Shown: positions 49,196 to 62,479, counted from the stretch's first letter. The stretch: 64,000 nucleotides of DNA from Polytrichum commune (GCA_950295325.1 OX485808.1:31270527-31334526), one strand, 5' to 3'. The notes: a model not told the origin generated them from the sequence alone. Numbers and translations: made by a program.

Positions 49196-50775
49196 CCTTT
49201 AAAATGATTTTCTAAATCTTCAAGAAGATTGAAATGGGGCATCTTGATGATGAGGTGACTAATATCAATATTTTGGTACTATTAACTTTCTCTTTCAAAT
49301 TTTATTTGTTTTTTCAAATTGTTTACAAATTCCCCTACCCTTCCCAGGGATTTAAAAACAAATTTATAAATCTTCAAAATATTGAAAGCACACACCTTGG
49401 TAACAAGGTACTAATATCAAAATTTGTTTACTCTTAACTTTGTTTCAAATTTTTCTTTATCTTTCTCAAATTGTTTACAAAGGGCTTTCACGGTGATTTT
49501 GAAAACTCTTCAAAAACTTAGAATTAGTCACATATGTGCTAAGATGAGTAATATCAACATGAGGTACTCTTAAGCTTCTATGGAAAACTCCTTTATTTCT
49601 CTCAAATTGTTTACAAATGGTCCTCACAACGCTTCCCATGGTTTCAAAGAGGATTTTACAAATCTTCAAGAAATTAAAACTAAGCACTTCTATGCCGTGG
49701 TGACTAATATCAAAATTTGGGTAATCATTATTTTCTCTAAAAACATCATTTATTCTTCCTAGGATTTCAAAAGCAATTTCAAACATCTTCAAGAATTTGG
49801 AACTACGCAACTCAACGATGAGGTGATGGAAATCAAAATTTGGGCAATATTTAATTTTCTCTATGATTTCCTTTATTTTTCTCAAATTGTTTACAAATGG
49901 CCCTTGTACCACTTCATAGAGTCTTGTTTTCTTTTAATTCAAAATATTCAAGAAATTGAGATTAGGCTCCTATGTGTTGAGGTGAGGAATATCACAATTT
50001 GAGCACTCTTAACTTACTCGTAAAACTTTCTTTATTTTTCTCACATTATTTACAAATTGCCCCTGTGCGCTCCTTAGGGTTTTAAAAATAATTTTACAAA
50101 TATTCTTAGAATTGAATTTAGGCCCCACAATGTCAAAGTGACTAACATCAAAATCTGGGTAATCTTAAGTGTCCTTAAAAAAATCCTTTTATTTTTCTAA
50201 AATTGTTTACAAATGGCTCTCATATTGCTTCTAAGGGCTTTAATAAAAAAATTACAAATTTTCAAGAAATTGACTTAGGCACGATGCTGAGGAAAGTAAT
50301 ATCAAAATTTGAGTACCCTTAAGTTTCTATGAATTTTTCCTTTCTTTATCTTAAATTGTTTACAAAATGACCTGCATTCCACTTTCCCAAAGCTTTAGAA
50401 AATGATTTTACAAATATTTGATAAATTGAAATTAGCTATCTCAATGGCAAGGTGACTAGTGTCAATATTTGGGTACTCTTAATTTTCTCTAACATTTTGT
50501 ATATTTTTTTAGAATTGTTTACAGATGGCTCTCACAATGCTTCATAGGGCTTTCCAAGAGATTCTGAAAACCCTCCAAAAATTCGAAACAAGTCATTTTT
50601 GTGCCAGAGGTGACTAATATTAACATTTGGATACTCCTAAGTTTCTGTCACAATTTCCATTAAATTTCTCAAATTGTTTGGAATTGGCCCTTGCAATGTT
50701 GCCCATGGCTTTCAAAGTGAACTTGAAAACTCTCCACAAATTTGAAATGAGTCATCTCGGTGCCAATACAACTAA

Positions 50776-52141
50776 GGGCGGCTTTATACACGGCCTGGGG
50801 CCGGCCGGAGCACCGGCCCGATGAAGCCCTCAATCCGGCCCCACTTTATGAACTTTTTTGGGGCCCAAGCTTGTCACATGTAAAGTGGTGAGGCCCGATT
50901 CTAGGGCCTGATGGTCTTGAGGGTTAAGTTTCGTAAAACATGGTCAATGTGCGGTATTCTCGACAATTAAGTTTCACAACACTTAATACTATGGGGGATG
51001 ACATCTAAAGGCTTGTGGTTAGTGAATTGAAATTGGGTCCCACTAGACTAAATTGGGGCCTTTGAATCTATTCCGGCATCAAAATGCTTCTATAAATTTA
51101 TCTACCATGTTCAATGGATTAACCGATGCGTGTGGTTTAGGAGGCACACCATATTTTTTATTCACGGCTTAAATGTTTCATTTTGTCTTAAGTGTATAAT
51201 TAGCACCTTAATTATTGTGTTATTAGCCTAATGCTATCATATTTATACTAATTGTTGTCTTATTAGACTAACCCATCGCCTAAGCCGTACAATATGCTTG
51301 ATTAAATGCTTAAATGTTTCATTTTTATCTTAAGTGTGTAATTAGCACCTTAATTGTTGTCTTATTAGCCTAATGCTACCATATTTGTGCTAATTATTGT
51401 GTTATTGGACTAACCCATTGTCTAATGCACGCCAAATTCTTAATTGACAACTTAAAATGTTATATTTTTATCTTAACTATATGATTAGCGTCTTAATTGT
51501 TGTGTTATTACCCTATTGCTAACATATTTATACCAATGGTTGCCTTATTAGACTAACCCATAGCATGTCATACCATGTGCTTGATTAAATGCTTAAATGT
51601 TTCATTTTATCTTAATTGTGTGCTTAGCACCCTAATTGTTGCCTTATTAGTCTAATGCTAACATATTTTAACTAATTGATGCAGTATTAGACTAATGGTT
51701 GATGCAGTGATTAAATGCTTGAATCTTTCATTTTTATCTTAAGTGTGTGATTAACGCCCTAATTGTTGCCTTATTAGTCTAATGCAATCATATTTATGCT
51801 AATTGTTGTGTTATTAGAGGAGTGGAGTGAAGAGGAGAGGAAAAGAAATTACCCCCTAATGATTAACGGACAAGATGAGCTCAATCCAACGGAGGAGCCC
51901 AATCGGGCCCTAGATGGGAGTTCGGGCCAAGGAAAAGCTCGTCCCGAACTCTCATCTAGGGCCCGATAGTTTGGCGCCAAAATTGTGCCACCTAGGACTC
52001 CACATGGGATGAGCGAGTGTTCGGGCCGGCCCCAAGTATAAAGCCCCTTGGGCCCAATTTAATTAAATCGAGCGATCCTATTGGCCTAAATTTTGAGGGT
52101 TCGGGCCGGCCCTCAATCCGGCCCCAACTATAAAGTGGCCC
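50776..52141. mobile_element. GC-rich terminal-inverted-repeat element, ~1.37 kb, inside the ~150-bp array
   Basis: Ends: gggcggctttata and (reverse complement) gggccactttata, followed on both sides by ggggccgg-rich sequence. It interrupts an array unit: ...ccaatacaactaa / aatatcaacatttggg rejoin to match neighbouring units. The exact target duplication is ambiguous (TAA on the left). The interior holds about five copies of a ~140-bp tandem repeat (51165-51820) and a strong hairpin at 51902-51970. Confidence 0.7.
51902..51970. repeat. Hairpin-forming inverted repeat
   Basis: atcgggccctagatgggagt, then ttcggg, pairs with the complementary cccgaactctcatctagggc, then ccgat, leaving a loop of about 18 bases; one mismatch in the stem. 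Confidence 0.8.
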
Positions 52142-52470
52142 AATATCAACATTTGGGTACCTTTAAGTTTTTTTTCTGGACTTCCTTTATTTTTCTCAAC
52201 TTGTTTACAAATGACCCTTGCAACACATCCCAATGTTTTGAAATCGATTGTGAAAACTCTGCAAAAGTTTGAAATTAGTTGTTTCGACTACAAATGACCT
52301 TGGTAAGAATTCCCAAGGCTTTTGAAGTTATCTTGAAAATCTCCAAAAAAAAATTAAAATTTGTGTGCTCTGTGCCAAGTTTACAAAATATCAACATTTG
52401 AATAACCTTCAAGATAGTTAAAACAAATTTAGTTTCCTCAAATGCTTTGTAAATGATGTTGTCAACACTT

Positions 52471-54202
52471 CACTGCGGACTCTTATAGCAAGAAGTTGTG
52501 TTTTACTAAGTAATTAGTCAAAGGTAGAATTAGGTTGTTTTTGAGGAGGCAATCACAACTATCGATGAAGGAGAAGAATTGGGAAGGATAAATAAAAGAG
52601 CAATGCTTGTAACACTTAGGATGACCGCATATGAAGTTGTGGTGAGCAATACAAAGCAATGGTGAACTTTTGCGGTGTATGACCTTGCTAATGAAAGCAA
52701 TAGTGTTGGTCCTTAGAATATTATTATTTGGGTTTGAAGGGATTCCTAACTTGTTTGTGGTTGTAATAAGGCTTGTCAAAGCAATTAATTCCAAGAAGTC
52801 TTGGAGAGACGAGACTTATGTATTGTCTTACATTCATTTTTTCTAATAATAAGAAGTGTCTATCACATTAGTGTGAAGAGTTAAGAGAACTAAGTTGGTC
52901 AACCCTCAATATCACTATCGGTCATATATAAACTAAATTAGAAAACTAGAAGTAAATATGGAAGATCAATCACATGTTGGAGGGTTATAACGTTGTTGGT
53001 ATAAGAGGGAGTAAATCAAAAGACATATCATATAACTAGTACAAAGAAATGGTTGTGAGCATGTCAAATTATAAGGTCATACAACTATGAATCTTAACCA
53101 ATATCGAGGGGTGAGCAGTTTTGGTACGACCTTCAAGAATAATATCGTTGGTAACATGGTAAGAATAAGGCTTGGGCAGTAGGGTAATGTAGACTAGAAG
53201 GGGTGCCTTACATGAGTAGTAGAGAATTCCGATAGGGCTACTAATTTCAATTCATTTCTCAAACCTACATGAATTCCAAAAATATAGTCTAGAACATTTT
53301 GGATACTCATAACATTATTCAGTTGTATGATTTTGTTACATTCTATATTTAGCATATGACATGGGCCTTCACTATCTTACCTTCATGGGAAGAATTTAGA
53401 AAATTAGAAGAAACTCACACCGATACAAACTTTGGATAATGTTGCTATGAATAATATTGGGATGAATAATGATTCTTGCACATAGTGCTAAGAGTATACC
53501 ACTCAATTTCCAACTTCACCTTGAATGTACAAATAATAAACAAATATTCTTACTTTATTAAGGGGGCCCATGGAATATAAATGACATATTTCATGGTCAT
53601 GGAACGACTCACATGGCTAAGTAATGCTATGTTTGGAATGTGCTTGCATAATTTCATTTTGAGAATTTGAATTTAGAATCTAGCGACAATGTTAAAAATC
53701 GTCTCCATACTCTCATTCCAAGCTTGTAGTTGTTGATTTTTAAAAGTAAAGCAAAGCACTCATCAGATTGATTACATTATATGTGAACTCCCCACTCATA
53801 CTATCATAAACAAAGATGTTGTTATTTACGCCAGAATACCATAGTTAAAGGATACTAGTGGGTGTATTTCCAACCTCACCACTCACAAGTTACTGCTCAT
53901 CGCTCATTGCTCACAACTCACATGTTCCCACTATGAATAAGTTTACGGTACATTCCCAAGACCATGATCATACAACTTAATTCTCAAACGTGCATTTGTG
54001 AGTCATGTAGTCTATTGGAACTCCAAAACAAACCTAGTTTGATCTCATGTAATCATATGTGGCATTTATAACACCGAAGCCATTACTACAAAAGCCTAAT
54101 CTTATTGTTCAATCAAGAAGTTCATCGTAGCTCTATAAGTTGTACTAGCCATCAGAATTGGCACTTAAAAGATTCTGCTTGGGCAATGGCAAAATACACT
54201 AA
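52471..54202. other. Intergenic, AT-rich, nothing firmly recognised
   Basis: Only short chance-like frames. A degenerate ctgctcatcgctcattgctc repeat at 53895-53925 resembles 11285-11325. Confidence 0.4.
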
Positions 54203-54723
54203 GGGCCGCTTTGCACCTACAGCCCGGGCCAATTCCCCTTGAGGCCAATTGCATGAAATTTCAACCCCTTTTGGGTTGGAGGCTGGCCTCAACTACACAT
54301 TATAATAAGATTATAATGAGGTCCAATTTTCCCATATCTAAGGGCCTTAGGGCCAAGAAACTAGGCCAATTCAATAAATCTAGCATAATCCAACGGATCT
54401 AGCATAATATAGCATAGAGCCGTTCATATTTCCACATAATCCAATGGATTTAGTTCGCTAAACAAAATCATTCTTTTAATATTAAAATTTGACATTGGTC
54501 CCGAGACCAAGAATTGGCCTTCCATTTTGGGTGCACCCAATTCATAGAGCTGGGGCCGTGTCATACCGTGCATTTTTTGATTAAAAATTTCATACCACCA
54601 AATCGGCCCCACCTCTAGGTTTAAAGGGGATGGGGCCGATTTCAACCTTTTGGCCAATCACAAGTGAGGATTTCAAGCCTCTTACACAACGAATTGGCCC
54701 GGCCTCTAGGTGTAAAGCAACCC
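54203..54723. mobile_element. Terminal-inverted-repeat element (MITE), 521 bp
   Basis: Left gggccgctttgcacctacag; right reverse complement gggttgctttacacctagag. Both are followed by a shared ggcc(g)ggccaattc stretch. Flanked by TAA and TTA. No coding capacity. It belongs to the same loose family of GGGCC-ended, triplet-flanked elements. Confidence 0.75.
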
Positions 54724-54925
54724 TTACTACGAGAGGGCATCAGTGTAAGCCCCACCATATGATGTCCCACTAGGACGTAAACTTTTGAAGTTATGTTGAA
54801 GTCTCTCATGGTGGGATTGCAACAAGAGTGTGTGGGCACGCATTCCATCACCAAGTTTGTCTGAATCAACTATTGTTGATCTTAATTATTTTCCTCAAAA
54901 GAAGGGTTGTTGAATTGCAAGATAA

Positions 54926-55432
54926 TACCCCCACCCCCGGCGATAAATACGTCTTGAGCGCACTTGTATGCATTAATATAAGAGGGAGTAACCTCCCCAA
55001 GGCTAGATTATGTATGGTAACAACCGGACCAACTTCACAACCTCTATAGGTTCTAGATCGTTATGAGGAAGATCCTTGTCTTGTGTCTCTACCTTAGATG
55101 TGTTGCTTGTAGAATTTGGAGCACCACTTTCTGCTAGACTACACTCTAGAGTTGCTTGAGACGATAGAAGATTCCTCACGGCAACTAGCTCCCGTTCAAA
55201 ATCATATATTTGTTGTGAAGCTATGCCGGACATAACAAATTGAATTTAGGAAATAATACAAAAGCCAAAAAAAACCTTAGTGCAACACGAGACTAATGAA
55301 TACCAGGATTGTGCCTCATGATGAAGAGGACTATGCCATAAGGTAGTCTCTTATTAAGCCCTTAACTTTGAAAATGATTGTTCGGTGCCTTCATTTTCAA
55401 GATACTAATCCAAGTAATCCACTGCCCACATA
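54926..55432 (-). repeat. Dispersed repeat with a 76-codon frame, partner of 13838-14216
   Basis: The minus-strand frame 55233-55003 (MSGIASQQIYDFERELVAVR) matches 14147-13917 over its whole length (roughly 60 of 76 residues by eye), with no indel. A ~150-bp stretch at 55254-55400 is extra in this copy. It directly abuts the left edge of segmental copy B. Function unknown; probably part of a transposon gene. Confidence 0.6.
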
Positions 55433-56631
55433 CATAAAATAATGGAGATCCAATTCCAATGATAATTAATCATAATTTAATGGTTTCTTGAAGCTCAAGA
55501 GTTGGGACTTGGTCTCCATGTTGGGACTCTCTAACATGAGTGGGATTTGGGACATGGTACATGGTACATGGGACATGGGACCCCACTTGAACCGACTCTT
55601 AATGTACTGAGGGAGGGGGAGGTTTTAAAGCTAGGTGGAGCCCATCTCCACGAAGGAAATCTAGAAGCACTTACATTGGAGAGGCAAGAACAAGAAATAA
55701 GGACACAATATCTCTACTTTTGACAACCAGAATTTAATGCAAAAAAATAGTTCCTTCCTACTATGATTGGTGGCTAGGGTGTCTAGGGTGGCTAGGGTGT
55801 CGGACTCAAGACACATGGTGCATTACATTACTCAGTGTACAACTCTCGTTCCGTGGGCCCTCAAAACATGACACTGAGGTGCTCAAGAAGATGTGCATGG
55901 AGACTCGGATTCATAATAAACTCCCACGATCTCACTATTATATTTTGAGGGCCCACGTCATTGAGTAATGTTATGTGATGGTATTTAAAGCCAAGTTAGT
56001 GTGTAGTAAGCTCACTACGAGTCCGTTCCTTGAAGACACGTGATGAATGTTTAAAGATAAACTTGGAAGTGGAATATCATATAGTTATAGACACCAATGG
56101 CAAATCACTACTCTCTATGAATGGGTCTACTTGAAATTTAATATGACGTGTCATTAGGTCCATTATAGATCAACCTAGCATAACACTTTGAAACTCATAA
56201 CTAATACGTATTATGTCTCAAAACATATGAAATAACTTTGAAGACTCAGTTCTAATTTCTTGATTTACAATAAATGTTTCTTGAAGAAACGTAAAAATCT
56301 CTACATGATAAAATTGCTCAAGATGTACACTAAATATTGTATTCAATGTCATATGATATTTTATGTCATCATGATAACTTTTCTAATGACGATTTCTATG
56401 AATAAGTTTACAAGTATTGTCATGGAAGATTGAAATGTCAATGATATTTATGTCAATTCTTGAATCAAAGTTTGGTATTTTTGCATCCTAGAAATTAAGT
56501 AACGAAATCCCCAGTTGAGGACTCTTCATTGGAAACCTAAATGACGTGCATGGGTCACTATGACATTAAAAGCCCAACATACGACAAGTTTATAGAGAAA
56601 ATGAAATGTATATGTACTAATGGTATGCTAG

Positions 56632-57247
56632 ATGTGAGCAGGAATCACCCCCACCCTCGAATGTGTCCTAGTCTGGGTGAGGATTCTTCCTTTCACACTT
56701 AATAACCAATTGATCAATCGTGCATCATTATTGTCTCAGCTAAGCATGTGTTGGTGTGAATGTGACCCCTTTATTAACCTCAAGCATTCATAAATACTTG
56801 GTCCGCTTCCCTGCTAAACACACAACCTACCTCTACATCCAAGCCACCCCTTCACACTTCACTGATGAATTGCAATCTAATTGACTATCATCTAACCATG
56901 ATAATGTCACCCTTGTTAATAGAACGCCTTGATATTGTCACCTAAAAGTTTGAAACCGATTTTCATATTGTAAAACTCCCTCGTTATTATCCCTATCACC
57001 CTTGGTAATGTCACTATTTTTTCCCAAAATCCGTAGTGTAAATGTGATAATACCAAGTATGGATGGATTGTATGTGATGGTTGGATGGACAGATTGTAGT
57101 AGCCGAAAGGGTCATGCGCCGCCCATGTGATAAATGCAATGCTATTCTTGATTCCATGGAAGTAGACCCATTGATTGTTGATAGCAGTGATGATGAGTCT
57201 AAAGTAGTGAAGCTAAGCGATGCACATAAATATGCTAAAGATATTTT
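56632..57247. other. Copy-B-specific replacement block
   Basis: It begins with the TGTGAGCAGGAATCACC repeat (also at 7335). It ends with a short plus-strand coding-like stretch at 57083-57247 that contains MRRPCDKCNAILDSMEVD and LSDAHKYAKDIL. The latter recalls N-terminal parts of some DNA-transposon proteins, but this is only an impression. Copy A has unrelated sequence of nearly the same length here. Confidence 0.45.
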
Positions 57248-57927
57248 GAAAATCACTTAGTAAGTGACAATAACTATAATTCAACGATGCCCTAAATTTT
57301 GCATGAGAAATGACAAATAATGTTAGGTTTATATTTAGTGTCGGTGACACTACACGGGCGATTTACGTTTAATATTGAGCAAGACAAACAAAATCGGTGA
57401 CACTAAACACAATGTTTAGGGTGGTTCTCCTATAATATCTTACTATGCTCAATAACATAGTTGTGCACATCTTGGTGAGCGAAGGTGCACATTGGACATT
57501 GGGCATTAGGCAACTCTTGGGTTTTGATCTGCTCAATTTACAAACAGGGAGAGCCATCCACTACACCAAATACAACATTTAGTGTGACTAAATATTTGGA
57601 TTTACATGGTGCTATATCTTTTTACTATTGAATTTGTTTTTACCAAGTAAAGATGTCAAAGTTCTATAATGTCCAAACTACCAGTTTAACATTTGTTGGT
57701 ATCATATGAGATGTATTGTAAGTAGATAGAGCATTGCGTAATTTCAAATAGTAAGTCACACTAAATATCATATTTAGTGTAGCTACAAATGGGCCGGTTG
57801 AGTTTGAGAGATAAAAGGTTTAAGCTTAAGACTTTAGGCATATCGTTCATTATTCCTGGACTCTATAGAATAAATTTTTAAATACATCAACATGTAACCA
57901 ATTTGACTTGGGAATACTGGGATCTTA

Positions 57928-58426
57928 GGGCCACTTCACACACGAGCCAAGAGCCGTGACCATGAAATTGTGAGAGCCCAAAAGAAATTGTGCAAAGGCC
58001 GTCCCAAGACACCTCCAAAATCATGTAGTGTGGTAACATGCCCTCAAGTGTAGTATGAAGCCATATGTGATTGGGCCCTCAATTGAATGTTTTTTCAATG
58101 AATTTCTATTCATGTGGCTCCTCGCACATGATAAATCAAAGTAAACCAACGATTGTGAGCATTCAAAGTGCCATGATCTCTTTGTTTTGTGTTAGGCCTA
58201 CCTCCAAGAGATGGTTTTTGAAAATAGTCCAAGTGACCATGAAACATGATCCGTTCGATGCCATGTAGGAATCCATGTAGACTTTACATCCATCTCGCAT
58301 TCACATAATCCGTCGGTCCCTCAAGCGTAGTGTGAAGTGAACTTGGACCGGCTCCGCCTTGTCTACCAATGAGAGTGCTTGAAGTGTAACGGTCACGGGC
58401 TCTCAGTCTCGTGTATGAAGTGGCCC
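57928..58426. mobile_element. MITE, GGGCCACTTCA family (copy B orthologue of 30201-30701)
   Basis: Same insertion position and flanking triplets (TTA, TAA) as in copy A, so it was inherited through the duplication. Confidence 0.75.
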
Positions 58427-58711
58427 TAATACCCCACTCACACATGGGCGAATGTCGAACATTTTGTCATTTAAAGAATTAGCCTCGCGTGTGTGAGCGC
58501 AGAAAAGCTTTCAAGGCACCCAACATTTGGGTAAAGTGTTATGGTAGAAAGTCGTGACTCATACACAAGAATGAGAAACCAGTATAATTGTCACCAATCA
58601 CAACCCAAGATTTGTGATGAAGATGGTAACTTGGTCTTTCATATTTTTATGTTTTAAGAGTTATCAAATGTTTTGGTAGTTGAACGTTTGTCCAACATTG
58701 GAGTGCACAAG

Positions 58712-60321
58712 TGTGAGCCCAAAATGATGCCCACATGGGGTGATTAACTCTTCGAAACCAATTTTAGTTTGACTTTGATGTGTTATGATGATTCACAAAA
58801 CATAAAAAGAGTGAAGTGTGGTGTGGATTTGACTTTAGGCATTAGGTGGTGTTGTGTGATTATTTCAAGGTTGATTTCAATAAGAGGATGCCTTGATTAT
58901 GTGAGTAGGGGGTAAGGTGAGGCAAGGTGAGCTCCACGGGTTAAATGCCCACTTTTGGATCCACTTTGTTAGTTTAGGAAGAAGGAAGCTTGGTGGATGG
59001 GGATTAGTCCCTACTTTGGAGGAGAGGGTTAAAGGATTGTGATTGGGGGATGCTAATCCTCTCACCCTATCCTCACCTCTCTCTCCCTCTCTCCCTCTTT
59101 GCTACTTAAGGTGTTTTTCTCTCATTTTCCTCTCTCTCCATCAAGCGCTCTCAAGGGAGCAAGCTCTTAAGAGCTTGAGCCACGTGTGTGGGACATTAGT
59201 TATTAGTGAAGTTAATTAGTTAAGCTCTCTCTCTCAATGCCTCCCAAGTGAGGGAGCTCTTAGAGTTTAAAATTGCACGTGTTGATTAGTTAGTAGTTAG
59301 TGAAATTAGTGTGTTAGATTAGTTCATTATTTAGGAGCAAGGAAAATGAAAGAAGAAGAAAAACTTAGAAAACATGTGATTAGGGAATGAGAGAGTTTGG
59401 ATTAAGGTGCAACTAGTAGTTGGGATACCCATTCGGGTATTGTAACTCCATGGACTTAGACGCAGCTGGGCTGCTGGTGGGTTAGACCACACCGAGACTG
59501 TGGCGAAGGCAGCTGGGCTGCTGGTGGGTTAGACCACACCGAGACTGGGCGAAAGCAGCTGGGCTGGTGGGTTAGACCACACCGAGACTGTGGCGAAGGC
59601 AGCTGGGCTGCTGGTGGGTTAGACCACACCGAGACTGGGCGAAAGCAGCTGGGCTGGTGGGTTAGACCACACCGAGACTGGGCGAAAGCAGCTGGGCTGC
59701 TGGTGGGTTAGACCCCCCGAGACTGTGGCGAAGGCAGCTGGGCTGCTGGGGTTAGACCATACCGAGACTGTGGCCGAAGGCAGCTGGGCTACTTAGCAAC
59801 AAGTCATTTTAGACCATCTAGGGGTTAGCAAGGCTAGCTCAATTAGTAAGTATTAGCACATAAAAAACTAAATCACATTAGGCCATTTTTAGTGGTGGCT
59901 AAGGAGTTAGATTCATTTAGGCTAGTTGGTGCCACGTGTGGGTTTGTATGAGTGTGTTTAACCATTGAGAAAAGTGTTTTTCAACACTTGCACCTCTTGG
60001 TCAAAATAACTCACTTGCATTATTAATGGAGAATGTGGAAGATTCTTGCAATGGCAAGAAAAAGGAAGTGAAGATTAAATGAGCGAGGGGAATGTCCTTA
60101 AGGGCGTGTGTGGCTAAAGCCGCGGGTTGGACTCTTGAGAAAGCCAACTCTACCACAAGCCAAGAGGCTAACATTAATAAAGCACAATGAGTGGAAACAA
60201 TATGTGTTCTTTTGGACATAAAAATTACTTTGCACATGGTTCAAGGTTGTAAGAGATACATGTGATTCTCAAAGCCATCACCCGGACTAGGACGCTTAAG
60301 GGTGGTGGATTTGGCCTCACA
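58712..60321 (+). mobile_element. Solo-LTR-like element, 1610 bp, inserted in copy B
   Basis: Begins TGTGAGCCCAAAATGATG and ends ggcctcaca, so it has TG...CA ends within a 6-bp inverted repeat. Flanks are acaag (58707-58711) and taaag (60322-60326), a 5-bp duplication with two changes. Copy A shows the empty site cacaaggtgg at about 30987. A CT-rich tract (59057-59145) and a 47-bp minisatellite lie inside. It is homologous to 43317-44601. Confidence 0.75.
59462..59795 (+). repeat. Minisatellite inside the LTR-like element, ~47-bp unit, about 7.3 copies
   Basis: The unit starts gcagctgggctgctggtggg and ends gagactgtggcgaag. Variant units lack a 3-bp ctg or a gt, alternating in a pattern. Confidence 0.9.
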
Positions 60322-61877
60322 TAAAGGTGGTTCCTCAACTTGCGGGAGGGTCCTTTAACGTTAGACAATTGCCATGTGCGTGTGGGCTGTAAACTAGGTG
60401 CACATATTTAGGTTTGTAACCCACTTTGGAGATCTAAAACTAAGGACACAATAGACACACAGGATAGTATGTTACATGGTCTGCCAGTAAATAAAAAACC
60501 AAGTGGAGACATAGCATAACCTATGTGCACGAATGGCAAATATTATAGTTTACTACAAAATGACATAAATAATTGAATGGAGACTCCGACATAGATAAGG
60601 TTGTGGATACTATATAATTGAATCTCTTGTTTGTTCTCCACATGTGGGGAGCCTTCAAAGGATGTGAAGCAAGTGAATTGATCCACCTACACAATATAGC
60701 TCTTACAATTACGACACATGTGCACATTGAAATGAATCGTTATGTATTTACCGCTCGTAAGTCTTCTTGCTACTCTTGGGAGGTTTATTTGCTAACAAAG
60801 GACAAGGCTTGAGAGTTGCATGAGATTGTATTAGGCAGATGGTAGAGATGCCGTCGATATCAAAATTGATTGAGATGATGCCTAATTTTATTTAGGAAGT
60901 TGATGACTACTATATATAAAAGGTCCAATCATACAAATGTGTCAATCGACTTCGTGTCAACAATTTTGCTTCATGAATGTTTCATAAAGCAAGGTTGCAA
61001 ATCTCATTTTACAACTCATCTTGAAAATACAAAAAAATCATAGGGATAATAAGGGTTATGGGTCAATTCATTGATATCAAATTATGCTAAATGATATGTA
61101 GACCGACCCCCTACTGCAAGTGGGCTTAGGGGACCCATTATTAGAATCAAAACGCATTCACCTCTCTTATTCCATCAAGAAAGAAGAAGAATCACAACAT
61201 TGCCATGGACTCCACTACATATTGTATTTAGTGCCACCAATTTTATGTGTTTTGCTTATTACCAATTGTAAACAACCCATGGAGTGTCCACCAACACTAA
61301 AAGTAAACCTAACATTATTTGTTATTCCTTGTTAAAAAAGATGGGCATTCTATATTTACGATATTACAAAAATATTCACTTCCTAAGTGAATTTTCACTC
61401 ATATTTCAATCATCATTCAATGCATGCATGTTAGGATGCTAAATAAATGTTGCTTCAATAATTGGCAATAATTTCATCCATGACAAAACTTGTATAATTA
61501 TCTAGTGACTTTAAACACAACATTAAGTGTAGTAAAAGAAAGCATTCAAAAATAGCAATACTAAAATAGCAATCTGCAATCATCATGTGAAGAAACACGT
61601 GAAAGTATGTGGGTCTTAATGCGTAGTCACTCCTTTTAAAGGGACACTAATATTTAAGTGGTATATGGATATATACCAAAAATGACATATGTCATGATGG
61701 AGTGTGTGCTTGACACATAGACGTTGTTTTAAATTCATCGATTAACACATTTGGATAGACCTATATGATCAATAAAAGAGAGTGAGATTCTTCACTATGA
61801 CATTTAAAATTTGGTTGTAGAAGTTGAAACGACAATCTTTATGACTCACAGTTGCTAACATGACAAGACACTTCTTA

Positions 61878-62479
61878 GGGCCACTTCACGCATGAGCCAA
61901 GAGCCGTGACCTTGTAATGGTGAGGACCCTTGACTCTCATCCAAAGGTTGTACCATGGGTGTTGGGAAAGCCATTTTATGTAGTCTTGGGCCCTCAAGAA
62001 TAGTGTGAAGTGAGAACGAACCATGTTGCGGGAGCATTGCGTATTTTGTTGGCGGAAAAAGAGGGGAGGATTTGGTTTAATATAATATGTCTCCAAGTTT
62101 ATCAATTTAAGATAATTATTTGGTGGTGTTTGTTTGTCCTAGAATCTGTCCTGGAATGTGTTATGGAATTTGCCATGCAGTCTGTCCTGAAATTTGTCAT
62201 GTTGGAAAAAATATTAAAAAAGTCATGGTCTCCCGGAATTTGCGTCAAGCCCACCTCTTGGAGGTGGGTCTCACGCAAATTCTGGTAGACCATGCACCCT
62301 TATCCACAACCAACCATGTAGGACTCCATGTAGACTTTTCATCCACGAACTTTTCATTGGGCCTTTAGGCCTTCACCTCCTAGTGTGAAGTGTACTTGGA
62401 CGGTCTCCGCCTTTTCGACCAATGAGAGCTCTTACATTGCCATGGTCAAGGGCCTTCAACCTTGTGTGTGAAGTGGCCC
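61878..62479. mobile_element. MITE, 602 bp, TTA target duplication (PIF/Harbinger-like), in copy B only
   Basis: Ends gggccacttcacgcatgagc and (reverse complement) gggccacttcacacacaagg. TTA at 61875-61877 and 62480-62482. Copy A has the uninterrupted site cttcttagtctaaatc at about 34301-34316. This clean 3-bp duplication supports a PIF/Harbinger (Tourist-like) origin for the GGGCCACTTCA family. Confidence 0.9.

Larger units (their letters stand above)
49196..52470 (-). repeat. ~150-bp tandem array, long copy, coding-like on the minus strand
   Basis: The motif attgtttacaaatgg recurs at about 49318, 49468, 49607, 49885, 50048, 50203, 50358, 50514, 50672 and 52201. The array is split by the element 50776-52141. 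On the minus strand 49912-49475 is open for 145 codons and reads as ~40-50-residue repeats with the pattern PNFDI.H...E...S.FLKI....E..G. Other units have drifted and carry stops. The period is near 150 bp, so frame is kept across units. No known domain is recognised. Confidence 0.75.
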
